DNA of 64,000 nucleotides from SHZL01 sp963784425 (GTDB taxonomy: Bacteria; Pseudomonadota; Gammaproteobacteria; Xanthomonadales; SZUA-36), in NCBI GenBank assembly GCA_963784425.1, contig CAWARM010000012.1, positions 300,304 to 364,303 on the forward strand, read 5' to 3'. The number at the start of each line of letters is the position of its first letter. Position 1 is the stretch's first letter. Shown here one piece after another: positions 17,506-26,630 of the stretch. The translations under genes were made by a program, and so were the position numbers. Under the pieces are notes generated by a model that searched no databases, had not been told where the DNA came from, and was given only the letters and a program-made list of their open reading frames with translations.

Positions 17506-19668
17506 ATGGCGGCAGACAGATCCACACCCCCGGAGCATGCAAAAGGCGAACGCATTGATGCCGCTGCGCCGGAGCGTCAGGCAATCATCGACTTGCTTGA
17601 AGATCATGGCCGACCATTAAAACGCAAGGACCTCTTTGTCCGCCTGGGGGTAGAGAGTGCAGAGAGCCGCGAAATCATGCGCCGCAGGCTCAAGGCCATG
17701 ATCCGCGACGGGCAGCTGGTGAAAAATCGTCGCAATGCCTATGGCTTGCCGGAGAAAATGGATCTCGTGCGGGGCCGCATCAGTGCCCACCGGGATGGCT
17801 TCGGCTTTGTCATACCGGAAAATGGTGAACCAGATCTTTATCTTTCTCCGCGGCAGATGCAGCAGGTTCTGCATGGCGATCGCGTACTTGCCTGCGTTAC
17901 CGGTATTGACGATCGCGGGCGGCGTGAAGGCGCAATTACCGAAGTGCTGGAGCGTGCACACCAGAAAATCGTAGGCCGTTTCGTGCAGGAAAGCGGGGTA
18001 GCCCTGGTAGTGCCGGATGATCCGCGTATCAACCAGGATGTACTGATTCCACTGGGGGATACATTGGGTGCGCGACCGGGGCAGATCGTTGTAGCTGAGA
18101 TCGTCAAGCCACCGGCTGAGCGCCAGTCTCCCGTGGGAAAAGTAGTCGAAATCCTTGGTGAAAGTGGCGCGCCGGGCATGGCGACTGAAATCGCCATCCG
18201 CAATTTTGATCTGCCGCACATCTGGCCGCAGGGCGTGGAAAAAGAAGCGGGGTCTTTCGGTACGGAAGTAACGGAGGAAATGAGCGCCGGAAGGCGAGAC
18301 TTGCGTGATTTGGCCCTGGTCACCATTGACGGCGCCGACGCGCGCGATTTCGACGATGCTGTTTTTGCGCAGAAGCGCGACAAGGGCTGGCGGCTGGTGG
18401 TGGCGATTGCGGACGTTTCCAGCTACGTCAGCAAAGGTACCTTGCTGGACGAGGAGGCAAAAAACCGGGCCACTTCAGTATATTTTCCCGGGCGGGTTAT
18501 CCCCATGTTGCCGGAAGCTCTGTCCAATGGCCTGTGTTCCCTCAATCCCGATGTCGATCGCCTGTGCCTGGTGTGCGACATGTCCATCAATGCCGAGGGC
18601 AAGGTAACGCGCTCGCGGTTTGATGCCGCAGTGATGCGCTCGCAGGCGCGGTTGACCTACAACGAAACATGGCAATGGCTGGTAAGCGGCGAGAAGGATA
18701 TACGCGCAGGCAAACCGCAGGTTTCAGCTTCACTGCGCGACCTGTACAGCCTGTACAAGGCGCTGCGCAAAGCCCGCACCCGCCGTGGCGCCATCGACTT
18801 TGAAGGCACGGAGGTACAGTTCGTGTTTGATGAACGTGGCGCCGTCGTGGATATCCTGCCTTACGAGCGCAATGATGCACACATGCTGATCGAGGAATGC
18901 ATGATCAGCGCAAATGTCGAGGCAGCAAAATTTGCTTTGCAGCACCAGGTTCCCGCGCCATTTCGCAACCATGAGCCGCCGCAGGAAGGAAAGGTTGAAA
19001 GCCTGGAACAGTTCCTGCGTGGCCTGGGCATCCGTAAAACCTGGAAGGCCCGGCCGGAGCCCCGCGATTTCGAGCTGATTGTGCAGCAAATCAAGGGGCG
19101 TGAAGACGAAGACCTGATCATGGCGGTGCTGCTGCGCACGCAAAGCCTGGCCAGTTACCAGGAAACAAACTCCGGGCATTTTGGCCTTGCGCTGGAAGCC
19201 TATGCACATTTCACTTCACCCATCCGGCGCTATCCGGACCTGTTGTTGCACCGGGCGATCCACCACGTGCTGAAGAACAGGAGTGCGCAGGGTTATGCCT
19301 ATTCCAGGCCGGATATCGTCAAGCTCAGCGAACACAGCTCGCATTGTTCCAGGCGTGCGGATGAAGCCGAGTGGGATGTGGATGAGCGTCTCAAGTGCTT
19401 CTACATGGAACAGCACATTGGCGAGGAATTCACTGGCCAGGTTACCGGGGTGACTTCGTTTGGCCTGTTTGTCGAACTCAGCAAGACCCGCGTCAGCGGG
19501 CTGGTGCATATTACCTCGTTGCCTAATGATTATTATCATTTTGATCCGGTGTCCCACCGCCTGACCGGTGGCCGTTCCGGCCGCGTTTTTCAGCTGGCGC
19601 AGAAAGTCAGGGTGCGCCTCGTTGCTGTGAAGCTGGATGACCGGAAAATTGACTTCAAGCTGGCCTGA
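17506..19668 (+). CDS. rnr: Ribonuclease R
   Basis: Processive 3'-5' exoribonuclease that digests structured RNA. About 720 residues. An N-terminal winged helix (AIIDLLEDHGRPLKRKDLFVRL) is followed by cold-shock domains, the RNB catalytic domain with DGADARDFDDAVF (the magnesium-binding aspartates), and an S1 domain near the C-terminus (GEEFTGQVTGVTSFGLFVEL). The lysine-rich tail seen after S1 in E. coli is missing; the protein ends DDRKIDFKLA. In-frame ATGs at 17473 and 17497 are possible starts. It is separated from purA by the inserted region and tRNA-Leu. Confidence 0.93.
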   Translation: MAADRSTPPEHAKGERIDAAAPERQAIIDLLEDHGRPLKRKDLFVRLGVESAESREIMRRRLKAMIRDGQLVKNRRNAYGLPEKMDLVRGRISAHRDGFGFVIPENGEPDLYLSPRQMQQVLHGDRVLACVTGIDDRGRREGAITEVLERAHQKIVGRFVQESGVALVVPDDPRINQDVLIPLGDTLGARPGQIVVAEIVKPPAERQSPVGKVVEILGESGAPGMATEIAIRNFDLPHIWPQGVEKEAGSFGTEVTEEMSAGRRDLRDLALVTIDGADARDFDDAVFAQKRDKGWRLVVAIADVSSYVSKGTLLDEEAKNRATSVYFPGRVIPMLPEALSNGLCSLNPDVDRLCLVCDMSINAEGKVTRSRFDAAVMRSQARLTYNETWQWLVSGEKDIRAGKPQVSASLRDLYSLYKALRKARTRRGAIDFEGTEVQFVFDERGAVVDILPYERNDAHMLIEECMISANVEAAKFALQHQVPAPFRNHEPPQEGKVESLEQFLRGLGIRKTWKARPEPRDFELIVQQIKGREDEDLIMAVLLRTQSLASYQETNSGHFGLALEAYAHFTSPIRRYPDLLLHRAIHHVLKNRSAQGYAYSRPDIVKLSEHSSHCSRRADEAEWDVDERLKCFYMEQHIGEEFTGQVTGVTSFGLFVELSKTRVSGLVHITSLPNDYYHFDPVSHRLTGGRSGRVFQLAQKVRVRLVAVKLDDRKIDFKLA

Positions 19669-19686
19669 TTCGTGCCGGGTGGAATC

Positions 19687-20463
19687 GTGAGCGCCAACAC
19701 AAGCAAGAGCAAGAACGCGAATCCCGGGCAATTGCTCATCGGCATTCACCCGGTGGCCGCTGCGCTCAATTCATCGCCTGGATTGCTCGGGCGCCTGGTC
19801 ATTGCGCAAGAATCCGGTAATCCGCGGGTGCTGGAACTGGAACAGCAGGCGCGTGCATTGGGCATCAAGGTGGAACGGCTTCCGCGCTCTCTCCTGGACC
19901 AGCGTTGCGACGGCGAGCGGCATCAGGACGTACTGGCCGATTTCACTGCAAATAATGTCTGGGCTGAACGTGACCTGGACAGATTACTGGCGGCCATTGT
20001 CGGTGCGCCATTGATCCTTGTACTGGATGGCGTGCAGGATCCGCACAACCTCGGTGCCTGCCTGCGTACCGCAGAAGCGGCCGGTGTGGACCTGGTCATT
20101 GTGCCCAAGGACCGATCTGCGGCATTGTCCCCGGTGGCCCGCCGCGCCGCCTCAGGCGCTGCCGAAGTCATCACTATCGTCAGCGTGACCAACCTCGCCC
20201 GGGTATTGCGCAAATTGAAGGACCAGGGTGTGTGGCTGGCCGCTGCCACCGACCAGGCTGAAAAGTCCTTGTATGCAACCGACCTGACCGGACCCATGGC
20301 AATGGTCATGGGCGGCGAGGGGCAGGGCTTGCGCCGTTTGACTGAGGAACTGTGCGATTACCACGTGCGCATTCCCATGTTCGGCACAGTCAGCAGCCTG
20401 AATGTTTCGGTCGCGACCGCCATTTGCATTTATGAAATTGTCCGGCAAAGGAATGTGCAGTGA
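19687..20463 (+). CDS. rlmB: 23S rRNA (guanosine-2'-O-)-methyltransferase RlmB
   Basis: SPOUT methyltransferase that 2'-O-methylates G2251 in the 23S rRNA P loop. About 258 residues. The N-terminal substrate-binding domain begins LLIGIHPVAAAL. The catalytic domain has LVLDGVQDPHNLGACLRTA, MGGEGQGLRRL and FGTVSSLNVSVA, the three conserved SPOUT motifs forming the knot. GTG 19687 with GGTGGAA just upstream is preferred over GTG 19672. It directly follows rnr, as in E. coli. Confidence 0.94.
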   Translation: MSANTSKSKNANPGQLLIGIHPVAAALNSSPGLLGRLVIAQESGNPRVLELEQQARALGIKVERLPRSLLDQRCDGERHQDVLADFTANNVWAERDLDRLLAAIVGAPLILVLDGVQDPHNLGACLRTAEAAGVDLVIVPKDRSAALSPVARRAASGAAEVITIVSVTNLARVLRKLKDQGVWLAAATDQAEKSLYATDLTGPMAMVMGGEGQGLRRLTEELCDYHVRIPMFGTVSSLNVSVATAICIYEIVRQRNVQ

Positions 20464-21062
20464 ATCTGCAGCACCAATGTGAGTTGGTACTGCCCGGCTG
20501 GATGGGCGATTTTATCGACAGCTGGATGGGAAAACAGTCCGCAGGATTGGCTGCCGTTGAACAGCGCATGCAACTGGCGATCGCACTTTCGGTGGAGAAC
20601 GTGCGTAACCAGACCGGTGGACCCTTTGGCGCCATCGTGGTGGCAGAGGATAGCGGCATGCTCGTGGGCGTTGGTGTCAACCTCGTTACCAGCCTGCGCA
20701 TGTCCATGGCCCATGCCGAAATCGTCGCGCTCAGTCTGGCTCAGCGAGCAGTCGACTCCTGGGACCTGGGAAGTAACAGCCGCATGCAACTGGTCACCTC
20801 CTGCGAACCTTGTGCCATGTGCTTTGGTGCCGTCCCGTGGTCCGGCGTGAGCAGCATTGTGTGCGGTGCACGCAAGGAAGATGCCGCGGCTGCGGGTTTC
20901 GATGAAGGCGATAAGCCGGATAACTGGGCGGCTTCCCTGCGCAGACGCGGCATTGAGGTCAGGTTGGACGTGCTGCGGGAAGAGGCAGCGCAGGTCTTGC
21001 GCGCCTACGCCGACCAGCAAGGCGCGATCTATAACCCGGGAAAATCGCCTAAAGCACCCTGA
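20460..21062 (+). CDS. Nucleoside/guanine deaminase family protein (CDA fold)
   Basis: About 200 residues with the zinc-deaminase signature: HAEIVAL (zinc histidine and proton-shuttle glutamate) and SCEPCAMCFGAV (the two zinc cysteines). Overall pattern resembles guanine deaminase (GuaD-like) rather than the essential tRNA deaminase TadA, because of the N-terminal extension and the long C-terminal segment; the substrate is not certain. GTG 20460 overlaps the rlmB TGA by two bases and AAAGGA lies 7 bases upstream, so translation is probably coupled to rlmB. Confidence 0.8.
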   Translation: MNLQHQCELVLPGWMGDFIDSWMGKQSAGLAAVEQRMQLAIALSVENVRNQTGGPFGAIVVAEDSGMLVGVGVNLVTSLRMSMAHAEIVALSLAQRAVDSWDLGSNSRMQLVTSCEPCAMCFGAVPWSGVSSIVCGARKEDAAAAGFDEGDKPDNWAASLRRRGIEVRLDVLREEAAQVLRAYADQQGAIYNPGKSPKAP

Positions 21063-21086
21063 AAGGAGGGCCGCTTCAATTTCCGG

Positions 21087-21303
21087 GCGGCGCCGCGTCC
21101 GCTTAAGGGAACTCTGATTTATTCAGAGTTCCCGCGGTACAGGGCACGGGTTGTTCCCGACAACCCGCCTGCATTTCCTCCATCCATGGAGGTCGATGTG
21201 CCGCCATTTTCGATGATTGTAAATCATTGAAAATGAAGCCAAACAAAAATCACACTTTTTGTTTGGCGTGCTCTGAGAATGCCTGGATGGCATTATTCAG
21301 AGC
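21087..21303. repeat. Cluster of six to seven successive palindromes
   Basis: Between two convergent genes the sequence is almost entirely inverted repeats: GCGGCGCCGC (21087-21096); an 11-bp perfect stem with 5-base loop (21107-21133); 8-bp stem CGGGTTGT/ACAACCCG (21147-21167); 7-bp stem CCTCCAT/ATGGAGG (21177-21192); 14-bp stem with one G-T pair (21205-21235); 12-bp perfect stem GCCAAACAAAAA with 6-base loop (21238-21267); and a 13-pair stem with a small internal loop (21270-21303). None is followed by a long T tract on the plus strand. Confidence 0.8.
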
Positions 21304-21307
21304 TTCT

Positions 21308-21949
21308 TTAACGGTCACCCGACAACTCCGCCCGCAAGCTATCCAGATACCCCCGCATCAGGCTCGCACGGCGTTCAGCCTCGGCCCGCCCGGAGTTGGT
21401 TTGCATAGTCGCCGGCAGCCGCAACAGCTTGGCGTAGAAGTGATCCAGCGTATACCTTGAATCATCCGGCTCACGCTCGTCGCAGAAGGGGTCGATGAGG
21501 CTGAACAAGGGGCGGTTCAGACGGCCTCCGACCAGCAGGCAACGGGCAATGCCGATGGCGCCCAGCGAATCGAGGCGGTCGCCATCCTGAACTACCCGGG
21601 CTTCAAGCGTGCGGGTTGGAACCGCAGCAGAGTAGCTGTGGGCTTCAATGGCGTGGTAGACATCGGCCAGGCATTCTTGCGGGTAATCAATCCCGCCAAG
21701 AAAATCGATCGCAGCCTTGGCGGCCAGTTTGGAGCCTTGGGCCCGCCACGGGCTGTCCTTCGCCACTGCCACGCAATCGTGCAACCAGGCTGCCGGCAGG
21801 GTAATCCAGGGATTGGCGTCTTCGGTACGTGTGAGTGCCGCAACATTGGTCACCACCCTGTTTACGTGGCTGATGTCATGGGCAGCATCAGCAGCCTCCA
21901 CGGCGGCCATGAAATCGCGGCAGCGTGCTTGCAGGCCCTCAAGCGTCAT
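21308..21949 (-). CDS. HD-domain phosphohydrolase
   Basis: About 213 residues. Metal-dependent HD fold: HDISHVNRVV supplies the first histidine, LHDCV the HD pair, and VVQDGDRLDSLGAIGIAR the last conserved aspartate. This is the small-HD (YedJ-like) class, proposed to hydrolyse phosphate esters; the substrate is unknown. The ATG overlaps the rluB stop (TGATG on the reverse strand), so it is the last gene of the scpA-scpB-rluB operon. Confidence 0.85.
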   Translation of the reverse strand: MTLEGLQARCRDFMAAVEAADAAHDISHVNRVVTNVAALTRTEDANPWITLPAAWLHDCVAVAKDSPWRAQGSKLAAKAAIDFLGGIDYPQECLADVYHAIEAHSYSAAVPTRTLEARVVQDGDRLDSLGAIGIARCLLVGGRLNRPLFSLIDPFCDEREPDDSRYTLDHFYAKLLRLPATMQTNSGRAEAERRASLMRGYLDSLRAELSGDR

Positions 21950-23049
21950 CAGGGGCCGTTCTTCTTGCTGCGGGAAGGTGCCCGGCGACCCGGGCCTGCT
22001 GGTGAGCCGGGCTTGCTGCCGGGGCGTGCAATACGCGTCACCGCGGGTTTTGCCATCCGCGGCGCGCCTCTCGTTGGCGGCACAGCCCTTCTGCCGGCGT
22101 GCTGCGCAAGCTTATGCGCACGCTCGGCCGGCGTTGGCGCCCGGCCAGAGCCGTGTTTCCGGCCTGCCTTGCCACGTTCCCTCACTGCTTCCAGCGTCAG
22201 CGGTGCCGCTACTGCGGCTAGCTTTACATCATTGCGCAGAACCCGGTGATCGCGCGGAGTGACTTCTGACCACCTGCCAACTTTCAGCCCCTTGGGCAGC
22301 GTAGCCGCGCCGTAGCGCACGCGCTTCAAACGGCTGACCATGCACCCTACGGACTCCCACAGGCGCCGCACTTCGCGATTGCGTCCTTCGAGCAAGGTAA
22401 CCTGGAACCATTGGTTGCCCGTGGCGCTGGGCATGCGCTGAATATCGCTAAAGCGGGAAGGGCCATCCTCCAGTTGCACGCCCTCCTTCAATTGTGCCAC
22501 CTGTTCGTCGCTGACCATGCCACGAATGCGGCAGACATATTCGCGGTCAACCTGGTTGGATGGGTGCATCATCGCATTGGCCAGTTCGCCGTCGGTGGTC
22601 AGCAATAGCAAACCAGTGGTGTTGATATCCAGCCTTCCTACGGTCACCCAGCGTGCGCTTTCTACCCGGGGCATGTGGTCGAACACGGTAGGCCTGCCAT
22701 CCGGGTCGTTGCGTGTCGTTACTTCACCTTCCGGCTTGTTATAAATCAGGGTCCGGTGCTGCGCTGTCGCAGTGATCACCTGCCATTCCTGGTCGCGAAA
22801 CTGGATGCGGTCTCCCGGTTTGACGGAGCGACCCAGCTCCACCTTTTTGCCGTTGACCAAAACGGCGCCATCAGCAATCTGCGTTTCCAGGGAACGCCGC
22901 GAACCCAGGCCCGCGCCAGCCATCACTTTGTGCAGGCGCTCGGTGCCGGGCTCCATACTGGGCCGGGCATTTGCCTGGACCTTGGTTCCAGTGGGCCTGG
23001 CACCTGCCTTCTCGTGGGTTTCTTTGCCGGCTCGACGAGGGCTTCTCAC
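21949..23049 (-). CDS. rluB: 23S rRNA pseudouridine synthase RluB
   Basis: Makes pseudouridine 2605 in 23S rRNA. About 366 residues. An S4 RNA-binding domain (RLHKVMAGAGLGSRRSLETQ) is followed by the RsuA-family catalytic domain with GRLDINTTGLLLLT, where the first aspartate is catalytic, and LLEGRNREVRRLWESVG. The C-terminal 90 residues are rich in Lys, Arg, Pro and Gly, typical of the extended RluB tail. GTG start at 23049 overlaps the scpB stop. Confidence 0.94.
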   Translation of the reverse strand: MRSPRRAGKETHEKAGARPTGTKVQANARPSMEPGTERLHKVMAGAGLGSRRSLETQIADGAVLVNGKKVELGRSVKPGDRIQFRDQEWQVITATAQHRTLIYNKPEGEVTTRNDPDGRPTVFDHMPRVESARWVTVGRLDINTTGLLLLTTDGELANAMMHPSNQVDREYVCRIRGMVSDEQVAQLKEGVQLEDGPSRFSDIQRMPSATGNQWFQVTLLEGRNREVRRLWESVGCMVSRLKRVRYGAATLPKGLKVGRWSEVTPRDHRVLRNDVKLAAVAAPLTLEAVRERGKAGRKHGSGRAPTPAERAHKLAQHAGRRAVPPTRGAPRMAKPAVTRIARPGSKPGSPAGPGRRAPSRSKKNGP

Positions 23050-23714
23050 GTATCGGACTCGCCGGTATCACCTGGTGGTGCGGTGGGTTCTTCACTGCCG
23101 TGAGCAAGGGACTCGATTATTTCGGGGTCACTCTCTGGTGTGTCCGGATCAAAATCCAGTTCCGGATCCAGGGTCTCCATGTCGCGAATTTCAGCCAGGG
23201 TTGGAAGTTCGTCCAGAGTGCTCAGGTTGAAATAATCCAGGAAGGCGCGGGTGGTTCCAAACAGGGCTGGCTTGCCGGGTACGTCACGATGACCGACCAC
23301 GCGGATCCACTCCCGTTCCTGCAATGTGCGAATGATGTTTGAGCGCACCGATACACCACGCACTTCTTCGATTTCGCCGCGGGTAATGGGCTGGCGGTAA
23401 GCAATCATCGCCAGTGTTTCCAGCAAGGCACGCGAGTAGCGCTGCGGCCGTTCCTCCCACAACCGGGATATCCAGGGAAGCAGGGCGGGGCGGGTCTGCA
23501 GGCGATAGCCGGACGCGACTTCAACCAGCTCGATGCCCCGGCCGGCAAGGTCTACTGCCAATTCCTCCAGTGCTTTGCTGATCTCTTCCATGCTGTAGGC
23601 CTCATCGGCAGCAAACAGCGATACCAGCTGGTTCGCGCTGAGGGGCCCGCCGGCTGCAAGCAGCAGCGCTTCGATGATGTGCTTCAAAGGCGTCGTAGTG
23701 GCAGTGTCCGACAT
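23046..23714 (-). CDS. scpB: Segregation and condensation protein ScpB
   Basis: Winged-helix kleisin partner of Smc and ScpA in chromosome condensation. About 222 residues from ATG 23714 (MSDTATTTPLKHIIEALLLAAG), with GGGAG about 10 bases upstream. Conserved ETLAMIAYRQPITRGEIEEVRGV and LFGTTRAFLDYFNLSTLDELP. An acidic C-terminal tail follows. A TTG upstream start (23747) would add 11 residues and overlap scpA. Confidence 0.94.
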   Translation of the reverse strand: MSDTATTTPLKHIIEALLLAAGGPLSANQLVSLFAADEAYSMEEISKALEELAVDLAGRGIELVEVASGYRLQTRPALLPWISRLWEERPQRYSRALLETLAMIAYRQPITRGEIEEVRGVSVRSNIIRTLQEREWIRVVGHRDVPGKPALFGTTRAFLDYFNLSTLDELPTLAEIRDMETLDPELDFDPDTPESDPEIIESLAHGSEEPTAPPGDTGESDT

Positions 23715-23739
23715 GGAAATATCACTCCCGGGGTCAGGG

Positions 23740-24588
23740 TTATTCAAGAGGCACTTCCGCAGCGCCCGGGCGCTGGATGTAAATCAGACCAAAGGGTTTG
23801 TTCTGCACCATGTCCACCATGTGCTCGCGCAGCAGTTCCATCAAGGCAAGAAACGTCACGATCACGCCCATGCGGCCTTCTTCCACGGTAAAAAAATCCG
23901 GAAACTCCAGGTAGGGCCGGTCGCGCAGACGCTCGATGATGGCACTCATCCGTTCCCGCACCGACAAAGGTTCGCTGCCTACCTGGTGGTGGCTGAACAG
24001 CTCAGCACGGTTCAACACGTCGCGTAGCGCCAGCAACATGTCCTTCAGGTCAATTTCGGGTGGAATGCTGATGACCTTGCGCTCTTCCACCCACGCTTCC
24101 AGCACGGCAAAATCACGCTCAGCCCGGGGCAGGTTTTCCAGGTCTTCCGCCGCTTGCTTGAAACGCTCATATTCCTGCAAGCGGCGCACCAGCTCGGCGC
24201 GCGGATCTTCTTCTTCCCCGCCGTCAGTCGATGGCCGCGGCAGCAGCATACGTGACTTGATTTCGGCCAGGATGGCAGCCATCACCAGGTACTCTGCCGC
24301 GAGTTCGAACTGTACCTCGTCAAGCAATTCGATATACGCCATATACTGCCGGGTAATTTCCGCAATGGGAATGTCCAGCACGTCCAGGTTCTGGCGCCGG
24401 ATCAAGTACAGCAACAGGTCCAAAGGGCCTTCGAAAGCGTCAAGAAAAACCTCCAGGGCGTCCGGCGGAATATACAAATCCAGCGGCATCCTGGTGTAGG
24501 GCTGACCCTGCACCACGGCAAAAGGCATTTCTTCCTGTAGCACTGCCACAGGATCCGGTTGGGTGACTATTTGTGCAGGGGTTTCCAC
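23740..24588 (-). CDS. scpA: Segregation and condensation protein ScpA (kleisin)
   Basis: Kleisin subunit bridging the Smc heads. About 282 residues. FEGPLDLLLYLIRRQNLDVLDIP is the family signature near residue 53, followed by EYLVMAAILAEIKSRMLLP, the helical N-terminal Smc-neck binding region, and a C-terminal winged helix (VIVTFLALMELLREH). First of a leftward operon with scpB, rluB and the HD gene; smc itself lies 2 kb away on the other strand. Confidence 0.95.
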   Translation of the reverse strand: METPAQIVTQPDPVAVLQEEMPFAVVQGQPYTRMPLDLYIPPDALEVFLDAFEGPLDLLLYLIRRQNLDVLDIPIAEITRQYMAYIELLDEVQFELAAEYLVMAAILAEIKSRMLLPRPSTDGGEEEDPRAELVRRLQEYERFKQAAEDLENLPRAERDFAVLEAWVEERKVISIPPEIDLKDMLLALRDVLNRAELFSHHQVGSEPLSVRERMSAIIERLRDRPYLEFPDFFTVEEGRMGVIVTFLALMELLREHMVDMVQNKPFGLIYIQRPGAAEVPLE

Positions 24589-24614
24589 AGAGGTCTCGTA
24601 ATGCAGGTACGCGA

Positions 24615-25229
24615 TCAGAATTCTATCACGCCACGCCCCTGGCGCAGGATCAGCGGCTGATCTCCGGTGAGATCGACCAGCGTGCTGGGTTCCAGCGGGC
24701 AGTCCCCGGCATCGACAAACAGGTCGACCATCCCATGGACTGCGTCAAACAGATCTTCGTTGTCCATGATTTCATCCTGGGTTCCAGGCAGTATCAGGGA
24801 AGAACTGAGCAGCGGTTCATCCATGGCGCTGATAATTGCCTGTGCCACTGCATGTTCCGGGATGCGGATGCCAATCGTTCGGGTCTTCCTCTGCTGCACG
24901 GACTTGGGCACGTTGCCGGTCGCCGGGAGTATGAAGGTAAATGGTCCGGGCGTGTGCTGGCGGATCAGGCGGTAGGCGGAGTTATCCACTCTGGCGAGCT
25001 GGCTCACATCGGACAGGGTACGGCAACAATAGGTAAAGTGGTGGCGCTGATCCAGTTGGCGCATGCGCACTACCTGTTCCTGTGCCTTGCGGTTGCCTGA
25101 TCGCCAGCCCAATGCGTAGCCGGAATCGGTCGGGTAGGCAATCAAACCGCCCCGAACCAACACAGCTGCGACATGATCGATGTGGCGGGGATTCAGTCCC
25201 TGCAGCCGTACTTCCAGCCGTTCGCTCAT
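24615..25229 (-). CDS. YciO-type Sua5/TsaC family protein
   Basis: About 204 residues. It belongs to the YrdC/Sua5 fold, which makes threonylcarbamoyl-AMP for tRNA t6A. Motifs GGLIAYPTDSGYALG and TPGPFTFILPATGNVPK are clear. The overall pattern fits YciO, a paralogue whose physiological role is less certain than that of TsaC. It ends 26 bases before scpA and is probably co-transcribed with it. Confidence 0.88.
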   Translation of the reverse strand: MSERLEVRLQGLNPRHIDHVAAVLVRGGLIAYPTDSGYALGWRSGNRKAQEQVVRMRQLDQRHHFTYCCRTLSDVSQLARVDNSAYRLIRQHTPGPFTFILPATGNVPKSVQQRKTRTIGIRIPEHAVAQAIISAMDEPLLSSSLILPGTQDEIMDNEDLFDAVHGMVDLFVDAGDCPLEPSTLVDLTGDQPLILRQGRGVIEF

Positions 25230-25409
25230 AAGGAGCCTCTGATCACTATACTTTTACTGCCCTGGCGTCGTGCAACGCGTCATTCTAAAGCAGCATGCCA
25301 GGTGGGAACAGGGGCGCGGCGCAAAGCGCTTGTGCAGCCTCGGCCTGGTGCCTTGCTGAAATCATAGTTATTTGCGGGGCAGGGCACTAGCACGTAAGCT
25401 GTCGCCCTC

Positions 25410-25712
25410 ATGTGGTATGCCATCTATTCAACCGACAGCAAGAACAGCCTGGAACAACGTGTAGCACTGCGTCCTGAACACCGGGCGCGCCTGCAAACCT
25501 TATTGCAGGAGGGGCGCCTGTTGCTCGCCGGACCCCGTCCCGCAATCGATGCCGCAGACCCCGGTCCGGCCGGTTACGCCGGTTCCCTGGTCGTTGCCCG
25601 TTTTGAGTCCCTGCAGGAAGCCCGGACATGGGCGGAAGCGGATCCCTATGTTGCGGCCGGTGTGTATGAGAAAGTGGATGTTTCGCCCTTTATACGCGTC
25701 ATGCCGCCGTGA
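25410..25712 (+). CDS. yciI: YciI family protein
   Basis: 100 residues, a full-length YciI-like alpha/beta ferredoxin-fold protein (MWYAIYSTDSKNSLEQRVALRPEHRARL; RPAIDAADPGPAGYAGSLVVARF; WAEADPYVAAGVYEKVDV). The conserved histidine and aspartate of the family (RPEH, DPY) are present. The biochemical role is not established. Its TGA overlaps the bolA GTG. Confidence 0.9.
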   Translation: MWYAIYSTDSKNSLEQRVALRPEHRARLQTLLQEGRLLLAGPRPAIDAADPGPAGYAGSLVVARFESLQEARTWAEADPYVAAGVYEKVDVSPFIRVMPP

Positions 25713-25984
25713 ATACCGAGGAACGCATGCAGCAGATTCGCCAGCGCCTGGACATGACCTTGCAGCCGCAAGCCCTTGAGGTCATTGATGAAGGCCACTT
25801 GCATCGCGGGCACGAGGGAGCAAAGGACGGGCGTGGACATTTCCGCCTGAAAATCGTATCGCGGGAGTTCATCGGCAAGTCCATGGTGCAGCGCCATCGA
25901 CTCGTGTACCAGGCCATGGGCGACTTGATGCAAAGTGATATTCACGCCCTGGCTATAGATGCTGCAGCTCCGAATGATTCGTGA
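25709..25984 (+). CDS. bolA: BolA family protein
   Basis: About 91 residues. BolA proteins act with monothiol glutaredoxins in Fe-S cluster handling and may bind DNA. Conserved LEVIDEGHLHRGH, HFRLKIVSREFIGKSMVQRHRLVYQAM and HALAIDA are present. The GTG at 25709 overlaps the yciI stop (GTGA), but ATG 25727 with GAGGAA just upstream aligns better with the known N-terminus. Confidence 0.88.
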   Translation: MNTEERMQQIRQRLDMTLQPQALEVIDEGHLHRGHEGAKDGRGHFRLKIVSREFIGKSMVQRHRLVYQAMGDLMQSDIHALAIDAAAPNDS

Positions 25985-26007
25985 CCCGGCAACTGCAGCC
26001 TGGAAAT

Positions 26008-26379
26008 TCAGGCCGGTTGCCAGCCGGGAGCGCGGTGTTCGGCAATCACCGTGGTATACACTCCACCGCGCACGTTGAATTTAGCTTTCAGGCGGATGTA
26101 ACGCGGGTTCAGGGCAGTAACAAGATCATCCAGGATGCGATTGGTGAGGTCTTCGTGAAAACCACCCTGTTCACGGTAGCTCCACAGGTATAATTTCCAC
26201 GACTTGAGTTCAACGCAGTGTTCCGCTGGAATGTACCTCAGCTGCAGAATGGCAAAATCGGGTTGCCCGGTTTTCGGGCACAAGCAAGTGAATTCTGGAG
26301 AGTCGATCCGGATGGTATAATCCCGGGACGGCTTGGGGTTGGGAAAAACCTCCAGTTCGGCGCTGGCTCTGGTGCCCAT
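26008..26379 (-). CDS. queF: NADPH-dependent preQ0 reductase QueF (short YkvM type)
   Basis: Reduces the nitrile of 7-cyano-7-deazaguanine to preQ1 in queuosine synthesis. 123 residues, the single-domain (T-fold) form rather than the roughly 280-residue two-domain form of E. coli. The catalytic cysteine lies in FTCLCPKTGQPDFA, with the family motif ELKSWKLYLWSYREQGGFHED. AGGAGC precedes the ATG. With queG at the left edge, two steps of the same pathway occur in this window. Confidence 0.95.
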   Translation of the reverse strand: MGTRASAELEVFPNPKPSRDYTIRIDSPEFTCLCPKTGQPDFAILQLRYIPAEHCVELKSWKLYLWSYREQGGFHEDLTNRILDDLVTALNPRYIRLKAKFNVRGGVYTTVIAEHRAPGWQPA

Positions 26380-26630
26380 GGTAGCTCCTGAAAATTAAGA
26401 AAATTATTCAAGGAATCTCTGCTCTGTTCGTTCGTCCATAGTTCAACAGGCCAGGGATCCTCTAACGAAAATCAACAAGCGACGCAGTTTAGCCACTTCA
26501 TGAAGAACAATTCAATGTTATACCGGGATGGCGCGAAGATCGCCGGTGCCAGCAGTGCCACGCCAGGCCAGCCTGTGTTGCGCACAGCGGCATGGTATGC
26601 GGGCAGGGCTGCCCTCGAGGAGCTCCGCGT

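Noticed and set aside
26380..26480. preQ1 riboswitch before queF
   Set aside because: The leader lacks the C-rich loop and A-rich tail pairing of preQ1-I and no preQ1-II pseudoknot was recognised.
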